A stretch of 64,000 bases of DNA from Hyphomicrobium sp. ghe19 (GCF_902712875.1 NZ_LR743509.1:1-64000), one strand, 5' to 3'. Positions 10,254 through 19,724 are shown, counted from the first letter of the stretch. The notes: generated by a model from the letters alone, not told the origin. Made by a program: numbers and translations.

Positions 10254-12641
10254 TTGACCGTATTGCGCGCCATTGCTGCAGCTTTGCGTTTTGCACTGTG
10301 GCTCGTCCGCGGGCTGCTGCTCGGCGGCCGCCGTCCCGCAGCGCCGGTTGAAATGACGCTGCCGGGTTCGTTTCAGTCCGTTGCGACGCAGGCCTTCCGG
10401 TCGGACGAGGCGACGGCCGACCTGTCGCAACTCAACGCGCAACAGCCGCCGCAACAGCAGTTGGCGCCAACGGTCCCCATGCGGCGCGGATTTCTCAGCC
10501 AGCTGAAACTCAAATACCGGTTGGCGTTCGGCGCTGGTGTGCTCGGGGCGGGCCTGCTGATGCTGACTTTCGCCGTGATGATGGTCTATTACACGGTCGT
10601 ATTTCCCGATCCGCTCGCGATCCGCAACACCGCGCACGCGCCGCTCGTGCGCGTTCTGGCGCGTGACGGTTCGACGTTGACCGAGCGGGGCGCGCCGCGC
10701 GAGTACGTTTCCCTCGATCAGCTGCCGAAAGTCGTGCCCGCCGCCGTCGTCGCGACGGAGGATCGACGGTTCTTCGATCATTACGGTGTCGATCCCGTCG
10801 GAATGATCCGGGCGATGTTCGCGAACTTGCGCGCGGGGCGATTTGCTCAGGGCGGCTCGACGCTGACCCAGCAGTTGGCGAAAAACCTATTCCTGACACA
10901 GGACCGGACGCTGACGCGAAAGATCGCGGAGCTCGGTCTGGCGTTGTGGCTCGAAGTGCGGCTGTCGAAGGCCGAGATCCTCGAGCTTTATTTGAACCAG
11001 GTGTACTTCGGCGGCGGGGCTTACGGTATCGAAGCGGCGAGCCGCCGTTATTTCGACAAGTCGGCTCGCGAGCTGACATTGCCGGAAGCGGCGCTCATCG
11101 CCGGGCTTCTCAAAGCGCCATCGAAATATTCGCCGGCTGCGAGCCCCGGGGCGGCGCGTGCGCGTGCGCGTGTCGTGATCTCGAAAATGTTCGACGCGGG
11201 CTTCATATCGGAAGCGCAGCAGACGCAGGCGCTGGCGCAGACGCTGGTCTTCAACGAGCAGAAGATGGCCAAGGCATCCGTCGATTCCGGTTACGTCGTC
11301 GATTACGTGCTGGAGCAGGTGGAGGCGATCACCGGCGGCGACGATACCGATCTCGTCGTCGAAACGACGATCGACAAGACATTGCAGCGGCGCGCCCAGG
11401 AAATCGTCGCGGATAGCCTCGCGCAGAAGGGGACGGCGCTCGGTGCAAGCCAGGCGGCCGTCGCCGTGCTCGATGGCGATGGCGGCATTCGCGCGCTCGT
11501 CGGTGGACGCGATTATGCCGACAGCCAGTTCAATCGCGCCATCAAGGCGAAGCGCCAGCCGGGCTCTGCGTTCAAGCCGTTCGTCTACCTCGCTGCTTTG
11601 CAGCGCGGGATGTCGCCCTCGACCGTTGCGAACGACGCGCCGATCACGATTGGGGGCTGGTCGCCGAAGAACGATAAGAACGAGTACGTTGGGCCCATCA
11701 CGCTGCGCCGCGCCTTGGCGCAGTCGGTCAACACGGTGGCCGTGCGCCTCAACCAGGATATCGGGCGCGGAACGGCGGCCGATCTTGCGGAGCGCCTCGG
11801 GGTGAAATCCGAATTGCGCGAAGGACCGGCGCTCGCGCTCGGAACGTCGGAAGTCACGCTGCTGGAATTGGCGGGGGCTTATACGGCGTTTTCGAACGGC
11901 GGCGATGTCGTCGACCCGCACGTGATCGTCCGCGTCGCGACGGCTCAGGGCCGTGTGCTTTTCGAATTGAAGCCGCCCGCCCATACGCGGATTGCGGAGG
12001 CGGATAGGCTCGGTGCGTTGAACGACATGCTGAATGCGGCGGTCGTTTACGGTACGGGACGGCGCGCCGCGCTCGCCGATCAACCTGTCGCCGGCAAGAC
12101 CGGGACGACCCAGGATTTTCGCGATGCCTGGTTCATCGGATACACCAGCCATCTGACCGCGGGCGTGTGGGTTGGCAATGACAACGGCCGCCCCATGAAC
12201 CGCGCAACCGGCGGCACGCTTCCAGCCGAAATCTGGAAGCAGGTCATGCGCGTTGCGCACGAAGGTCTCGCGCCTGAGCCATTGCCGGGAACGGTCATCG
12301 GAAACGCCGACGCCGATGCGGCCGACTTCGGCATCAGTCCGCTTGTTGCCGCTTCGACCGCGACGCGGCCGCCGCGCGTCGTCGAGGCGAAAGAAGTGTT
12401 GCCATGGACGCCGGGGCGCGATGCGCAAGAGCGGCTGGGCGGCAGCCAGACGCTGTCGGCGGATGCGAGCGGGCCGTCAGCGTCTGCGAAAAATCATCCG
12501 GCCGACGAGATCGATGAAGCTTTCGTGTCGCGCGCGATTTCGGGGACGACGCCGGGCGAAGTTAAAACCGCCAGCGGCGCAGCGCCAAATGCTGCGCCTC
12601 AAGGACAGAGCGGGTTTTTGTCATTCACCAGCTGGTGGTGA
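10254..12641 (+). CDS. Class A penicillin-binding protein (PBP1A family)
   Basis: A bifunctional murein synthase polymerising glycan strands and cross-linking peptides. After a cytosolic stretch and one membrane segment near 90-115 come the GT51 glycosyltransferase motifs ATEDRRFFDHYGVD (about 168) and QGGSTLTQQLAKN, then the transpeptidase motifs SAFK (about 437), SVN (about 495) and KTGTT (about 614). The C terminus is a disordered Ala/Pro/Ser-rich tail. The start is uncertain: TTG at 10254, TTG at 10263 (GAGG 10 nt upstream) or ATG at 10353. Its 3' end overlaps the convergent metallopeptidase gene by 21 nt. Divergent from the antiporter across about 260 nt. Confidence 0.93.
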   Translation: MTVLRAIAAALRFALWLVRGLLLGGRRPAAPVEMTLPGSFQSVATQAFRSDEATADLSQLNAQQPPQQQLAPTVPMRRGFLSQLKLKYRLAFGAGVLGAGLLMLTFAVMMVYYTVVFPDPLAIRNTAHAPLVRVLARDGSTLTERGAPREYVSLDQLPKVVPAAVVATEDRRFFDHYGVDPVGMIRAMFANLRAGRFAQGGSTLTQQLAKNLFLTQDRTLTRKIAELGLALWLEVRLSKAEILELYLNQVYFGGGAYGIEAASRRYFDKSARELTLPEAALIAGLLKAPSKYSPAASPGAARARARVVISKMFDAGFISEAQQTQALAQTLVFNEQKMAKASVDSGYVVDYVLEQVEAITGGDDTDLVVETTIDKTLQRRAQEIVADSLAQKGTALGASQAAVAVLDGDGGIRALVGGRDYADSQFNRAIKAKRQPGSAFKPFVYLAALQRGMSPSTVANDAPITIGGWSPKNDKNEYVGPITLRRALAQSVNTVAVRLNQDIGRGTAADLAERLGVKSELREGPALALGTSEVTLLELAGAYTAFSNGGDVVDPHVIVRVATAQGRVLFELKPPAHTRIAEADRLGALNDMLNAAVVYGTGRRAALADQPVAGKTGTTQDFRDAWFIGYTSHLTAGVWVGNDNGRPMNRATGGTLPAEIWKQVMRVAHEGLAPEPLPGTVIGNADADAADFGISPLVAASTATRPPRVVEAKEVLPWTPGRDAQERLGGSQTLSADASGPSASAKNHPADEIDEAFVSRAISGTTPGEVKTASGAAPNAAPQGQSGFLSFTSWW

Positions 12642-13427
12642 GTTTACGGGCTGGCCGTGCGGCGGCCCATAACGATGAAGATCGGGGCCCAGAACCTGCA
12701 GCCATTGTTTGGCGGTTTCGAAGTCGGGGCAGATCTTTTTGACGAGCGCCCAAAAGCGCGGTCCGTGATTCATTTCCGCGAGATGAGCGACTTCGTGTGC
12801 GGCGACGTAATCGAGCACGAAGGGCGGCGCCAGGATCAAGCGCCAGGAAAATGAAAGCGCTCCCGTCGTGGAGCACGATCCCCAACGGCTCGTTTGATCG
12901 CGGATGCCGATGCGCGTCGCCTTGACCGAAAGAGGACGCGTGTACTTGGCGACGCTTGCCGCGAGATCGCGCTTCGCCTCGTCGAATAGGAACCGGGTGA
13001 GCCTATCGGGTGCGCGCTCTTTATCGCCGGGGACGATGATCGAGGGACGACGACCCTGGCGATCGTCGACGGTGATCACACGCGTGCGCGGGTTGCCCGT
13101 GAAGGAGATGGTGTGAGGCGTGCCGCGGAGCGGCATCGCGGCTGCATCTTCGAAAGGAACGTGGTTCGGCAGACTGTCGAGACGGGCGCGAACCCAATCG
13201 ATGTGCCGGTTGAGAAACGTGCCTGCTTCATCGAGATCGCACTGCAGAGGAAGCGTGACGATCACTGCTCTGCGCGTGCGACTGACGCGCAATGTCAAAC
13301 GGCGTGCGCCCGGATGACGACGAACTTCGAACTGTGCGCCGATATCTTCGAGGCGGACCGATCGCGTTTTTGAACTCAGGTCGATGGCGCGATGTCCATT
13401 TATGATCCTCATGCGCTCTGCCCCCAA
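12621..13427 (-). CDS. YgjP-like zinc metallopeptidase (DUF45/M48-type)
   Basis: A 268-residue protein of the DUF45/YgjP family of soluble metal-dependent hydrolases. The C-terminal half has the zinc motif HEVAHL with a third ligand in NHGPRFW (about residues 215-230) and the preceding RWGSCS family block near 180. No signal peptide is visible, so it is probably cytosolic. Two starts are possible (13427 or 13412, the latter giving MRIINGHRAI). Substrate is unknown for the family. Its last 21 nt overlap the end of the PBP1A gene on the other strand. Confidence 0.85.
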   Translation of the reverse strand: MGAERMRIINGHRAIDLSSKTRSVRLEDIGAQFEVRRHPGARRLTLRVSRTRRAVIVTLPLQCDLDEAGTFLNRHIDWVRARLDSLPNHVPFEDAAAMPLRGTPHTISFTGNPRTRVITVDDRQGRRPSIIVPGDKERAPDRLTRFLFDEAKRDLAASVAKYTRPLSVKATRIGIRDQTSRWGSCSTTGALSFSWRLILAPPFVLDYVAAHEVAHLAEMNHGPRFWALVKKICPDFETAKQWLQVLGPDLHRYGPPHGQPVNSPPAGE

Positions 13428-13594
13428 AAGCCGACGCGCATCTTATCGATGCAACGAAGTACCGTTCGTGTGTGCCGGATCAATGCAGCACTAAGAAGAC
13501 CTAACAAGGTTCGGCTTCTTGCTCCAGCGTCAATGTCCGGAGTCGATTGCAGCATGTGAAAGTGTGGCGCTCCGGTCTCAGGAACGAATCGCCG

Positions 13595-14206
13595 CTATTG
13601 CTTAAGAATTGCTTTGTCGATCGCGAGAGCGAGCTGATCAACGTCGTTCGTGTGCGGGATCGGCGCGAGCAATGTTCCATCCTTATCCATCAGATAGAAG
13701 ATCGCCGAGTGATCGATGCTGTAACGCGAGGGATCCTTGTCGTCCGGAACTTTCTGGTAAAAAACGCGATAAGCTTTCGCAGCCGCGGCAATGTCGCTGT
13801 CGCTTCCCGTCAAGCCGACGAGGCGCGGATGAAAGCTTTTCACATACGTCGCGAGCTTTTCGGGAGTATCTTGCTCGGGATCGAGGGTGATGAGGACCGG
13901 CACGATATCGTCAGCGCGATGGCCGAGCTTGTCGAGCGCAGCCGACATCACCTGAAGGCCCGCCGGGCAAATATCGGGACAATTGGTGAAACCGAAGAAT
14001 ACCAGCATGTAGCGCCCGAGGAAGTCCTTCTCGGTGACGCGCTTGCCGGTTTGATCGATGAGGCTGAAGGGGCCGCCAACGGTCGCTTTGCCGGTAACCT
14101 GGGCTTCGCCATTTACCGTAGGCGCGGGCACTTTCAGCGCAATAAAGGCAAGCGCAGCGCCAGTTAGGAGGCCAGCGAAGATCATCCCAATCGTCGTACG
14201 GTTCAT
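13595..14206 (-). CDS. SCO1/SenC family copper chaperone
   Basis: SCO proteins deliver copper to, or reduce, the CuA site of cytochrome c oxidase. The 203-residue product has one N-terminal membrane anchor (MIFAGLLTGAALAFIAL) and a periplasmic thioredoxin-like domain with the copper motif CPDIC in FTNCPDICPAG (about 94-100) and the conserved distal His in DHSAIFYLMDKDG. It is divergent from the RegB-like sensor kinase, the same association as senC/prrC with regB-regA in phototrophic and rhizobial alphaproteobacteria, which supports a role in oxidase assembly or redox signalling. Confidence 0.93.
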   Translation of the reverse strand: MNRTTIGMIFAGLLTGAALAFIALKVPAPTVNGEAQVTGKATVGGPFSLIDQTGKRVTEKDFLGRYMLVFFGFTNCPDICPAGLQVMSAALDKLGHRADDIVPVLITLDPEQDTPEKLATYVKSFHPRLVGLTGSDSDIAAAAKAYRVFYQKVPDDKDPSRYSIDHSAIFYLMDKDGTLLAPIPHTNDVDQLALAIDKAILKQ

Positions 14207-14339
14207 TAGCTTGATGTCTCCATCGCCCTTTGGGTAAGAATGTAGCTAAGCTGATAACATGTCGGCTTTCTAATGCAGGCGTGCAAGCGCGAGCGATATG
14301 CGGCTTGCGGTCACGACACTGAAACGGATTCATCAATTC

Positions 14340-15737
14340 ATGAGCATGCCTTCTGATAGCGCGCCCGCGCCGGTTCTCAAGGGCATCGTAAACGAACGCG
14401 AGAGTCAGCTCCGTCTTTTGACGAGCGTCCGTCTTCGCTGGATGGCGGTTCTCGGTCAGCTCGCGGCGATCGCGGCGGTGACGCTGCTTTACGGCTTCCC
14501 GCTCAACATCGGAAGCTGTCTCGTTCTGATCGCGCTCTCAGCGTGGCTGAACGTGTTTCTGTCGATCCGGTTTCCGGTGCGCCACCGCCTCAGCACCCGG
14601 CTCGCGTTCGGTCTGCTCGTCTACGATGTCGTTCAGCTTGCAGGCCTTCTCTATCTGACCGGCGGTATCCAAAATCCGTTTTCGGTTTTGCTCGTCGCGC
14701 CTGTCACGGTCGCAGCGGCGACCTTGCCGCCGCGCTACACGCTCATCCTCGGAGCGGGCGTGATCGGCGCCGGCATGCTGCTCATCAACTTTCACTACCC
14801 GCTGCCATGGCGCGAAGGGACGCGGTTCGAACTTCCCTCCGATTACAAGGTCGGCGAGCTGTTGGCGCTGATCGCGTCCATGGCTTTCATGGCCTTCTTT
14901 ACTTGGCGGCTGAACAAGGAATCCCGCCAGATGTCGGCAGCGTTGGCTGCGACCGATATGGTTCTCGCAAGCGAGCAGCGGCTGCACGCGCTCGACGGAT
15001 TGGCGGCTGCGGCAGCGCATGAACTCGGCACTCCGCTGTCGACGATCGCTCTCGTTGCAAAGGAACTCGAGTACGAGCTCGGCAGCGACAGCCGGTATCG
15101 CGAGGACCTGCAACTTCTTCACAGTCAGGCCCGGCGTTGCCGCGAAATTCTGCAGAAGCTCACGCGGAAGCCCGACGAGCAGGATCCGATGCACGCAAGT
15201 CTGAGCGTCATAGAACTGCTCGAAGAGGCGTCGGCGCCGCACCGCAACTCCGGCAAGCGCATCATCATTTCCGCAAGCTCGTTGCCGGGTCTCGACGATG
15301 AGGTGAGGATCGAGCCGGTCGCACATCGCCGGCCGGGCGTGATCTACGGTCTCGGCAATCTTATCGAGAATGCCGTCAGCTTTGCGCAATCAGAGGTGCA
15401 GATCAGCGCGCGCTGGAACGGGTCGCACGTCTTCTTTACGATCACCGATAATGGTCCGGGCTTTGCGCCGGAGATGATGGACAGCATCGGCGAGCCTTAC
15501 GTTACGACGCGGCGCTTCGAGGATAAGGGCGACCACGGCCACTCGGGGTTGGGGCTCGGTCTCTTCATCGCGAAGACGCTGCTCGAGCGGTCTGGGGCTA
15601 CGGTTGCGTTTTCAAACCTCACTCCGCCGCGGCACGGAGCCAATGTTCAGATCTCATGGCCAAGGGCCGCTTTCGAGCTTCCGCCGGGCGCCTTCGCCTG
15701 GCCTGGCCGGCGGGCTTCGGCCTCGCAAATCGCCTAA
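14340..15737 (+). CDS. regB: Redox sensor histidine kinase, RegB/ActS/PrrB type
   Basis: Membrane kinase that senses quinone pool and oxidation state and phosphorylates RegA. About six hydrophobic segments fill residues 30-200; the loop motif GGIQNPF matches the GGxxNPF ubiquinone-binding heptapeptide known in RegB. The H-box AAAHELGTPLSTI has its phospho-acceptor His near 226, and the redox Cys is present in RRCREIL. The ATPase domain shows NLIENAV, DNGPGF and GLGLGLFIAKTLLE. An upstream in-frame ATG at 14298 would add 14 residues; ATG 14340 gives a more typical N terminus. It sits between the SCO gene and its regulator. Confidence 0.93.
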   Translation: MSMPSDSAPAPVLKGIVNERESQLRLLTSVRLRWMAVLGQLAAIAAVTLLYGFPLNIGSCLVLIALSAWLNVFLSIRFPVRHRLSTRLAFGLLVYDVVQLAGLLYLTGGIQNPFSVLLVAPVTVAAATLPPRYTLILGAGVIGAGMLLINFHYPLPWREGTRFELPSDYKVGELLALIASMAFMAFFTWRLNKESRQMSAALAATDMVLASEQRLHALDGLAAAAAHELGTPLSTIALVAKELEYELGSDSRYREDLQLLHSQARRCREILQKLTRKPDEQDPMHASLSVIELLEEASAPHRNSGKRIIISASSLPGLDDEVRIEPVAHRRPGVIYGLGNLIENAVSFAQSEVQISARWNGSHVFFTITDNGPGFAPEMMDSIGEPYVTTRRFEDKGDHGHSGLGLGLFIAKTLLERSGATVAFSNLTPPRHGANVQISWPRAAFELPPGAFAWPGRRASASQIA

Positions 15738-15895
15738 TCTGGCAATTTGGCACGAATGGCCGACCTTCTTTTGCTCCGATAGTAACCTTTTGGGTTGTTT
15801 TTTGCTTGCGTAAGGGGTTGCGGCCGGGTAGGCGGCGATGGATTATGTACCGTCATGAAAAAAGCAACGGATAATACGTGATCCGGGAGGCTACT

Positions 15896-16462
15896 TTGGT
15901 TACCGAAGACCTGTCTTTCAAGCAGGATGAATTACCAGCCGACCGCTCGTTGGTTATCGTCGACGACGACAGGTCGTTCTTGCAGCGTCTGGCGCGCGCG
16001 ATGGAGCTTCGCGGCTTCGAAGTGCGCTTTGGCCATTCGGTTGCTGAAGGTGTCGATCTCATTCGCGAAAAGGCTCCGGCGTTCGCTGTTGTCGACATGC
16101 GCCTCGAGGACGGTTCCGGACTCGACGTCATCGCCGAGTTGGCGAAGGCTCGCCCCGATGCGCGCGCGATCGTTCTCACCGGCTACGGCAACATCGCGAC
16201 CGCGGTTACGGCTGTGAAGCTCGGCGCCGTCGACTATCTCGCGAAGCCTGCAGACGCCGACGACGTTACGGATGCGCTTCTCGCGCCGACGGATTCCAAG
16301 GCGCCGCCGCCAGAGAACCCGATGTCGGCAGACCGCGTGCGCTGGGAACACATCCAGCGCGTGTATGAACTTTGCAATCGCAATGTCTCCGAGACGGCGC
16401 GCCGCTTGAACATGCACCGCCGCACTCTGCAACGCATCCTCGCGAAGCGCGCTCCGAAATAA
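15896..16462 (+). CDS. regA: Redox response regulator, RegA/ActR/PrrA type
   Basis: Partner response regulator of the upstream kinase; RegA orthologs globally control respiration, carbon and nitrogen fixation genes. The receiver domain carries DDD near 23-25, phospho-acceptor Asp in VVDMRLEDGSG (about 67), the Thr of VLTGYG and the Lys of YLAKPAD. A Fis-type helix-turn-helix closes the protein (SETARRLNMHRRTLQRIL). A TTG start at 15896 is preferred over a GTG at 15878, since GGGAGG lies 6 nt before the TTG and inside the longer frame. The 158-nt gap to regB suggests its own promoter. Confidence 0.93.
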   Translation: MVTEDLSFKQDELPADRSLVIVDDDRSFLQRLARAMELRGFEVRFGHSVAEGVDLIREKAPAFAVVDMRLEDGSGLDVIAELAKARPDARAIVLTGYGNIATAVTAVKLGAVDYLAKPADADDVTDALLAPTDSKAPPPENPMSADRVRWEHIQRVYELCNRNVSETARRLNMHRRTLQRILAKRAPK

Positions 16463-16509
16463 CGGCGCAGGCTCGGGCGCTTTGCGATACTCAGGCTGCG
16501 CTCAGGCCT

Positions 16510-17007
16510 TCATTCTATTCCGAAGCCCGGATCGAGTTCGGCGTGCAGCCGCATCGATGCCGTGCGCGCGAGTGCAAGCGTCACCGCTTTGCGCCGGACG
16601 GTTGCCAATGGATGGTGCGGCGGCGTTCGCACCATCTCGCCCGCATAGGCGTCGGCCAGTATCAGCCCGGTATCGGCGGGTAGAATTTCCGTCGGAAAAT
16701 CCGGTGCGACTGCGAAGAGCAACGCATCGCAATAGTCGCGGTACTCCGGCCATTTCTGATCGGCGCGGAAGTCGGCAATGCTCGACTTGATTTCAACAAT
16801 CCAGATTTGACCATCGCGGCGGATGCTCAGGATGTCGGCGCGGCGTCCGTTGGCGAGCGAGACTTCGCTGACGCTTTCGAAGTCGAGGGAGCGGAGGAGC
16901 CGTTGCGTGCCGCGCAGAATAGCGCGGGCGCGTTCGTAATCCCGGGTCTTTTCTGCGGGAGCAGCCGCGGCGTAAGGATTCGTTACGGATGACGGGTCGT
17001 CGGTCAT
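16510..17007 (-). CDS. mmcB: MmcB family DNA repair protein
   Basis: MmcB is an alphaproteobacterial DNA-damage-inducible protein with a PD-(D/E)xK nuclease-like fold. The 165-residue product shows R-A-D-I-L (about 70) and E-I-K in WIVEIKSS (about 84), followed by DQKWPEYRDYCD, the family's conserved block. ATG 17007 is chosen over an upstream ATG at 17073, whose extra 22 residues are low complexity and lie in the divergent promoter region. Convergent with regA and divergent from the LonB-like gene. Nuclease activity is inferred from the fold. Confidence 0.88.
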   Translation of the reverse strand: MTDDPSSVTNPYAAAAPAEKTRDYERARAILRGTQRLLRSLDFESVSEVSLANGRRADILSIRRDGQIWIVEIKSSIADFRADQKWPEYRDYCDALLFAVAPDFPTEILPADTGLILADAYAGEMVRTPPHHPLATVRRKAVTLALARTASMRLHAELDPGFGIE

Positions 17008-17117
17008 GGTGCCGCCATTATGCCCGTGCGACTGTCGGTGACAAGCGGGCGGCGGGGGCGGCCTTCTCGTCACCCGACAAGCCGGCGATGGTCGTTAGAG
17101 TCTCCAGGGGAGAGATC

Positions 17118-18836
17118 GTGCGAATGGTTTTCTGGCGCAGCAGGGCGGAGAAAAAAGCCGAAGCTCCGGCTACCGCCGGCGAGGAGGATGCGACCAAAGC
17201 TTCGTCCGCTGGGGCGGGTTCGCGTAGCGCAACCGAGCCACTGACCAATGTCGTGACACTCATGACGAACCGTCTGGCGGATCGTCTGGCAGATCGTCTG
17301 GCCGATGTTTCGACGGCGGACGGGCAGAGCGAACCCACAGAGAAGACGACGGCGAACAGCTTGGCGCCGATCAAACCAATCGAACAGACGCACTTCTTCG
17401 GGCAGAAACGCGCCATCGCAAAAATTCGAACGGCGCTGGAGGCAAGCCGTGGCGAGCATCTCGTCATCATGGGGCAGCCCGGCACTGGCCGACTTGGACT
17501 TGCCGAAGCGATCGCCAAGGATGTGGCGCGGTCGCCCGCTCCGGATTGGATTTACGTCGTCGATCACGATGCACCGTCGCGCGCGAAGGGCTTCGCCCTG
17601 CCGGCGGGCGAGGGCGTGCGTGTCCGTCGCGAGGTTCGCGGAGTCACGGCCAAGGCCTGGGCCGCATTCAATCGTTATCTCAAGAGCGAAGAGCATCGCA
17701 TCAGTCTCGATCTGCTCGAGGAAGAGATGCGATACCACAGCGAAAAGGCGGTCGAGCCGGTGCGCCAACGCGCGGAAGCGCAGAACATTGCCGTCGTCAA
17801 ATCGCTCGATGGCTATGTGCTCGCGCCGATGCACGAAGGCCGCGTCGTCAGGTCGGATGTTTTTCGTGCGCTTCCGGATTCGATGAAGCGGAACGTCGAA
17901 GCCAAGATCACCGCGTTCGAGGACGAGCTGCAATCCATCGTCGCGACGCTGCCCGAAGCCGAATTCGGCGCAAGCGAAAAGCACGACGCCCTGCTTCGGC
18001 AGACGGCGTTGCGCGCCGTTCGCCCCGGTCTTGCGGCGATCAAGAAATCCTATCCGGACGATGCCTCCCTCGCGAGCGCCCTCGATGCGGTCGAAGAAAC
18101 GTTCATGACTTTTGCGGTGCGCGGCATGGGGACGGAAAAGGCTGTCCCGCCGGTCGTTCTCGATTGCGATGACGGGCACTTCGCCGATCCATCGGTGCGC
18201 AGCCATGTCGTCATCGCGCGGACGGCGTCGGCAACCGACCTCCTCGGCGAAATCAGCCGCGATGCGCTGGGTTTTGCCGTGCTTCTTCCCGGCCATTTGA
18301 TGCGGGCGGGATCCGGCATCGTCATCATCGAGGCTTGGCGGCTTGCTGCCGATCCGGCGACGTGGCTTGCGCTCAGCGCCGCCATTCGCAGCAAAGAGAT
18401 CGTGCCGGTCAATGCGGCGGGCGTCGGCGTCAAAGCCGATCCGATCCCGCTGATGGCGACCATCGTGCTCATCGCGGACGCGCAATCTTGGTCGAAGCTC
18501 GAAGCCATCGAGCCCGGCGTCGCGCGGCACTTTCCGCATGTCGCGAAGTTTGCCGAGACGGTGCCGATCGCGGAACTCAGCGAAAGCGACTTCGCCAAGG
18601 GCGCTGCGCGGATGGCGTCGGATCATGGACTTCGACCGCTCAATGGGGCTGTGGCGCCGCTGATCTATAAGGATGCGGTTCGCCGCGGCGGCGGACGTGT
18701 ATCGCTGGCCGGTATCGCGCTTCTGCACCTTCTGCAGGAGGCGGATGCAATCGCCGCAGACCAATCGGCGTCGCAAATACGTGCTGCCGATCTTACCGAA
18801 GCGCTGTCACGGCGCGCCGACGGCGCCACGCCGTGA
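17118..18836 (+). CDS. LonB-like AAA+ ATPase without protease domain
   Basis: The 572-residue product aligns by eye with the ATPase half of bacterial LonB-type proteases (AAA_32). Segments in order: GEHLVIMGQPGTGRLGLAEAI (P-loop near 119-127, Arg at the usual Lys position), DWIYVVDHDAPSRAKGFALPAG, a helical insertion (about 170-320) with VLAPMHEGRVVRSDVF, then LLPGHLMRAGSGIVIIEAW in the Walker B position, and a C-terminal lid with SLAGIALLHLLQEAD. It ends there: the roughly 200-residue Ser-Lys (S16) protease domain is absent. The N-terminal about 75 residues are low complexity and include three RLAD repeats. GTG 17118 is preferred because AGGGG lies 7 nt upstream; ATG 17124 is the alternative. 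Role is unknown, probably a remodelling ATPase. Confidence 0.75.
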   Translation: MRMVFWRSRAEKKAEAPATAGEEDATKASSAGAGSRSATEPLTNVVTLMTNRLADRLADRLADVSTADGQSEPTEKTTANSLAPIKPIEQTHFFGQKRAIAKIRTALEASRGEHLVIMGQPGTGRLGLAEAIAKDVARSPAPDWIYVVDHDAPSRAKGFALPAGEGVRVRREVRGVTAKAWAAFNRYLKSEEHRISLDLLEEEMRYHSEKAVEPVRQRAEAQNIAVVKSLDGYVLAPMHEGRVVRSDVFRALPDSMKRNVEAKITAFEDELQSIVATLPEAEFGASEKHDALLRQTALRAVRPGLAAIKKSYPDDASLASALDAVEETFMTFAVRGMGTEKAVPPVVLDCDDGHFADPSVRSHVVIARTASATDLLGEISRDALGFAVLLPGHLMRAGSGIVIIEAWRLAADPATWLALSAAIRSKEIVPVNAAGVGVKADPIPLMATIVLIADAQSWSKLEAIEPGVARHFPHVAKFAETVPIAELSESDFAKGAARMASDHGLRPLNGAVAPLIYKDAVRRGGGRVSLAGIALLHLLQEADAIAADQSASQIRAADLTEALSRRADGATP

Positions 18837-19690
18837 TTGCGCATGTCGCTGAAGCTTCGGAGCTTTCGGGCCGGGTCGTCCTCTGGCTCGATCCCGCAGC
18901 CGACTATCCGGCGTCGCGGCTTGAAGCACCCGTTCTGCTGGCTGCCGCTTATGGGGCCGAGATCGAAACGGTTGTCGTTTCCGATGGAACTGCCGGCGAC
19001 GCAGACGGCGTGCCTGTCCGCATGGTTGGACACGCCGCGCGCGCCGAGGTGAGCGCTCTCGTCGAATACGACCGGCGTTTCGAACTTCTCGTCGCGCGTT
19101 GCCGCCGTGCTGTCGACAAGGCCGGTGCGGCTCGCGGCGTCACGGTGCGCCACACGCTCGCCGCGGGCGATGCCGTCGACCGGATTTCGGAGATGTGCGA
19201 CGAGCGCGGACCTTGGAACATCGTTGCGCTGGCGCGTATGCCCGCCTCGCACAGCGATTCCGTCATCGGGACACTGCTTGCCAACGTCGGCGGCGCGACA
19301 GGATTTTTGCTCTGTGGCGAACAGAGATCGACGCAATCGCGCGTCGTGGTCGTCGTCGAAGATGCCGATCGGCTGCCGTCGATGCTGCGCGCGGCGGAGC
19401 GCCTTTCGGCGCCGCGGGCCCCCGTGCATATCGTGATCGCGGCCGACACCGCGGATGGATATGCAGACATCGAAGGGCAGTCGCGACTGCTGGCGTCTGA
19501 ATCCAGCCTGCCGATCGTTTTCGAGGATGCGCGTCCGACCTTCGGTGTTCCGGGCGCGCTGACGGAATTCATCGCGCGGCTGAGGCCGAGCTTAACGATC
19601 GCCGTTTTCGGCGGTTCGGCGCTGGCCGATGGCCGCGAGGTGGCGCGCGCTTCCGTCGTCGCGCGTACGCCGATCCTGCTCGTTCGCTAA
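18833..19690 (+). CDS. Unknown protein, possible tandem Usp-like fold
   Basis: A 285-residue protein I do not recognise. It starts with GTG overlapping the stop of the LonB-like gene by four bases (GTGA), so the two are probably translated together. The sequence reads as two alpha/beta halves, about 1-150 and 160-285, each alternating short hydrophobic strands (VVLWLD, ETVVVSD; VVVVVED, VHIVIA, LTIAVFG) with Ala/Arg-rich helices, reminiscent of tandem universal-stress-protein domains. No ATP-binding GxxG motif is clear, so this is a weak structural guess. No signal peptide or membrane segment is present. Confidence 0.7.
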   Translation: MIAHVAEASELSGRVVLWLDPAADYPASRLEAPVLLAAAYGAEIETVVVSDGTAGDADGVPVRMVGHAARAEVSALVEYDRRFELLVARCRRAVDKAGAARGVTVRHTLAAGDAVDRISEMCDERGPWNIVALARMPASHSDSVIGTLLANVGGATGFLLCGEQRSTQSRVVVVVEDADRLPSMLRAAERLSAPRAPVHIVIAADTADGYADIEGQSRLLASESSLPIVFEDARPTFGVPGALTEFIARLRPSLTIAVFGGSALADGREVARASVVARTPILLVR

Positions 19691-19724
19691 GGTCACCTTC
19701 GGCCAACGCGGCGCAGGTTCGGCG

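Noticed and set aside
10887..12428. 513-codon open frame opposite the PBP1A gene
   Set aside because: Arg-rich antisense shadow; PBP motifs are on the other strand.
17070..18776. 568-codon open frame opposite the LonB-like gene
   Set aside because: Arg/Asp-rich antisense shadow; the plus frame aligns with LonB-type ATPases along its length.
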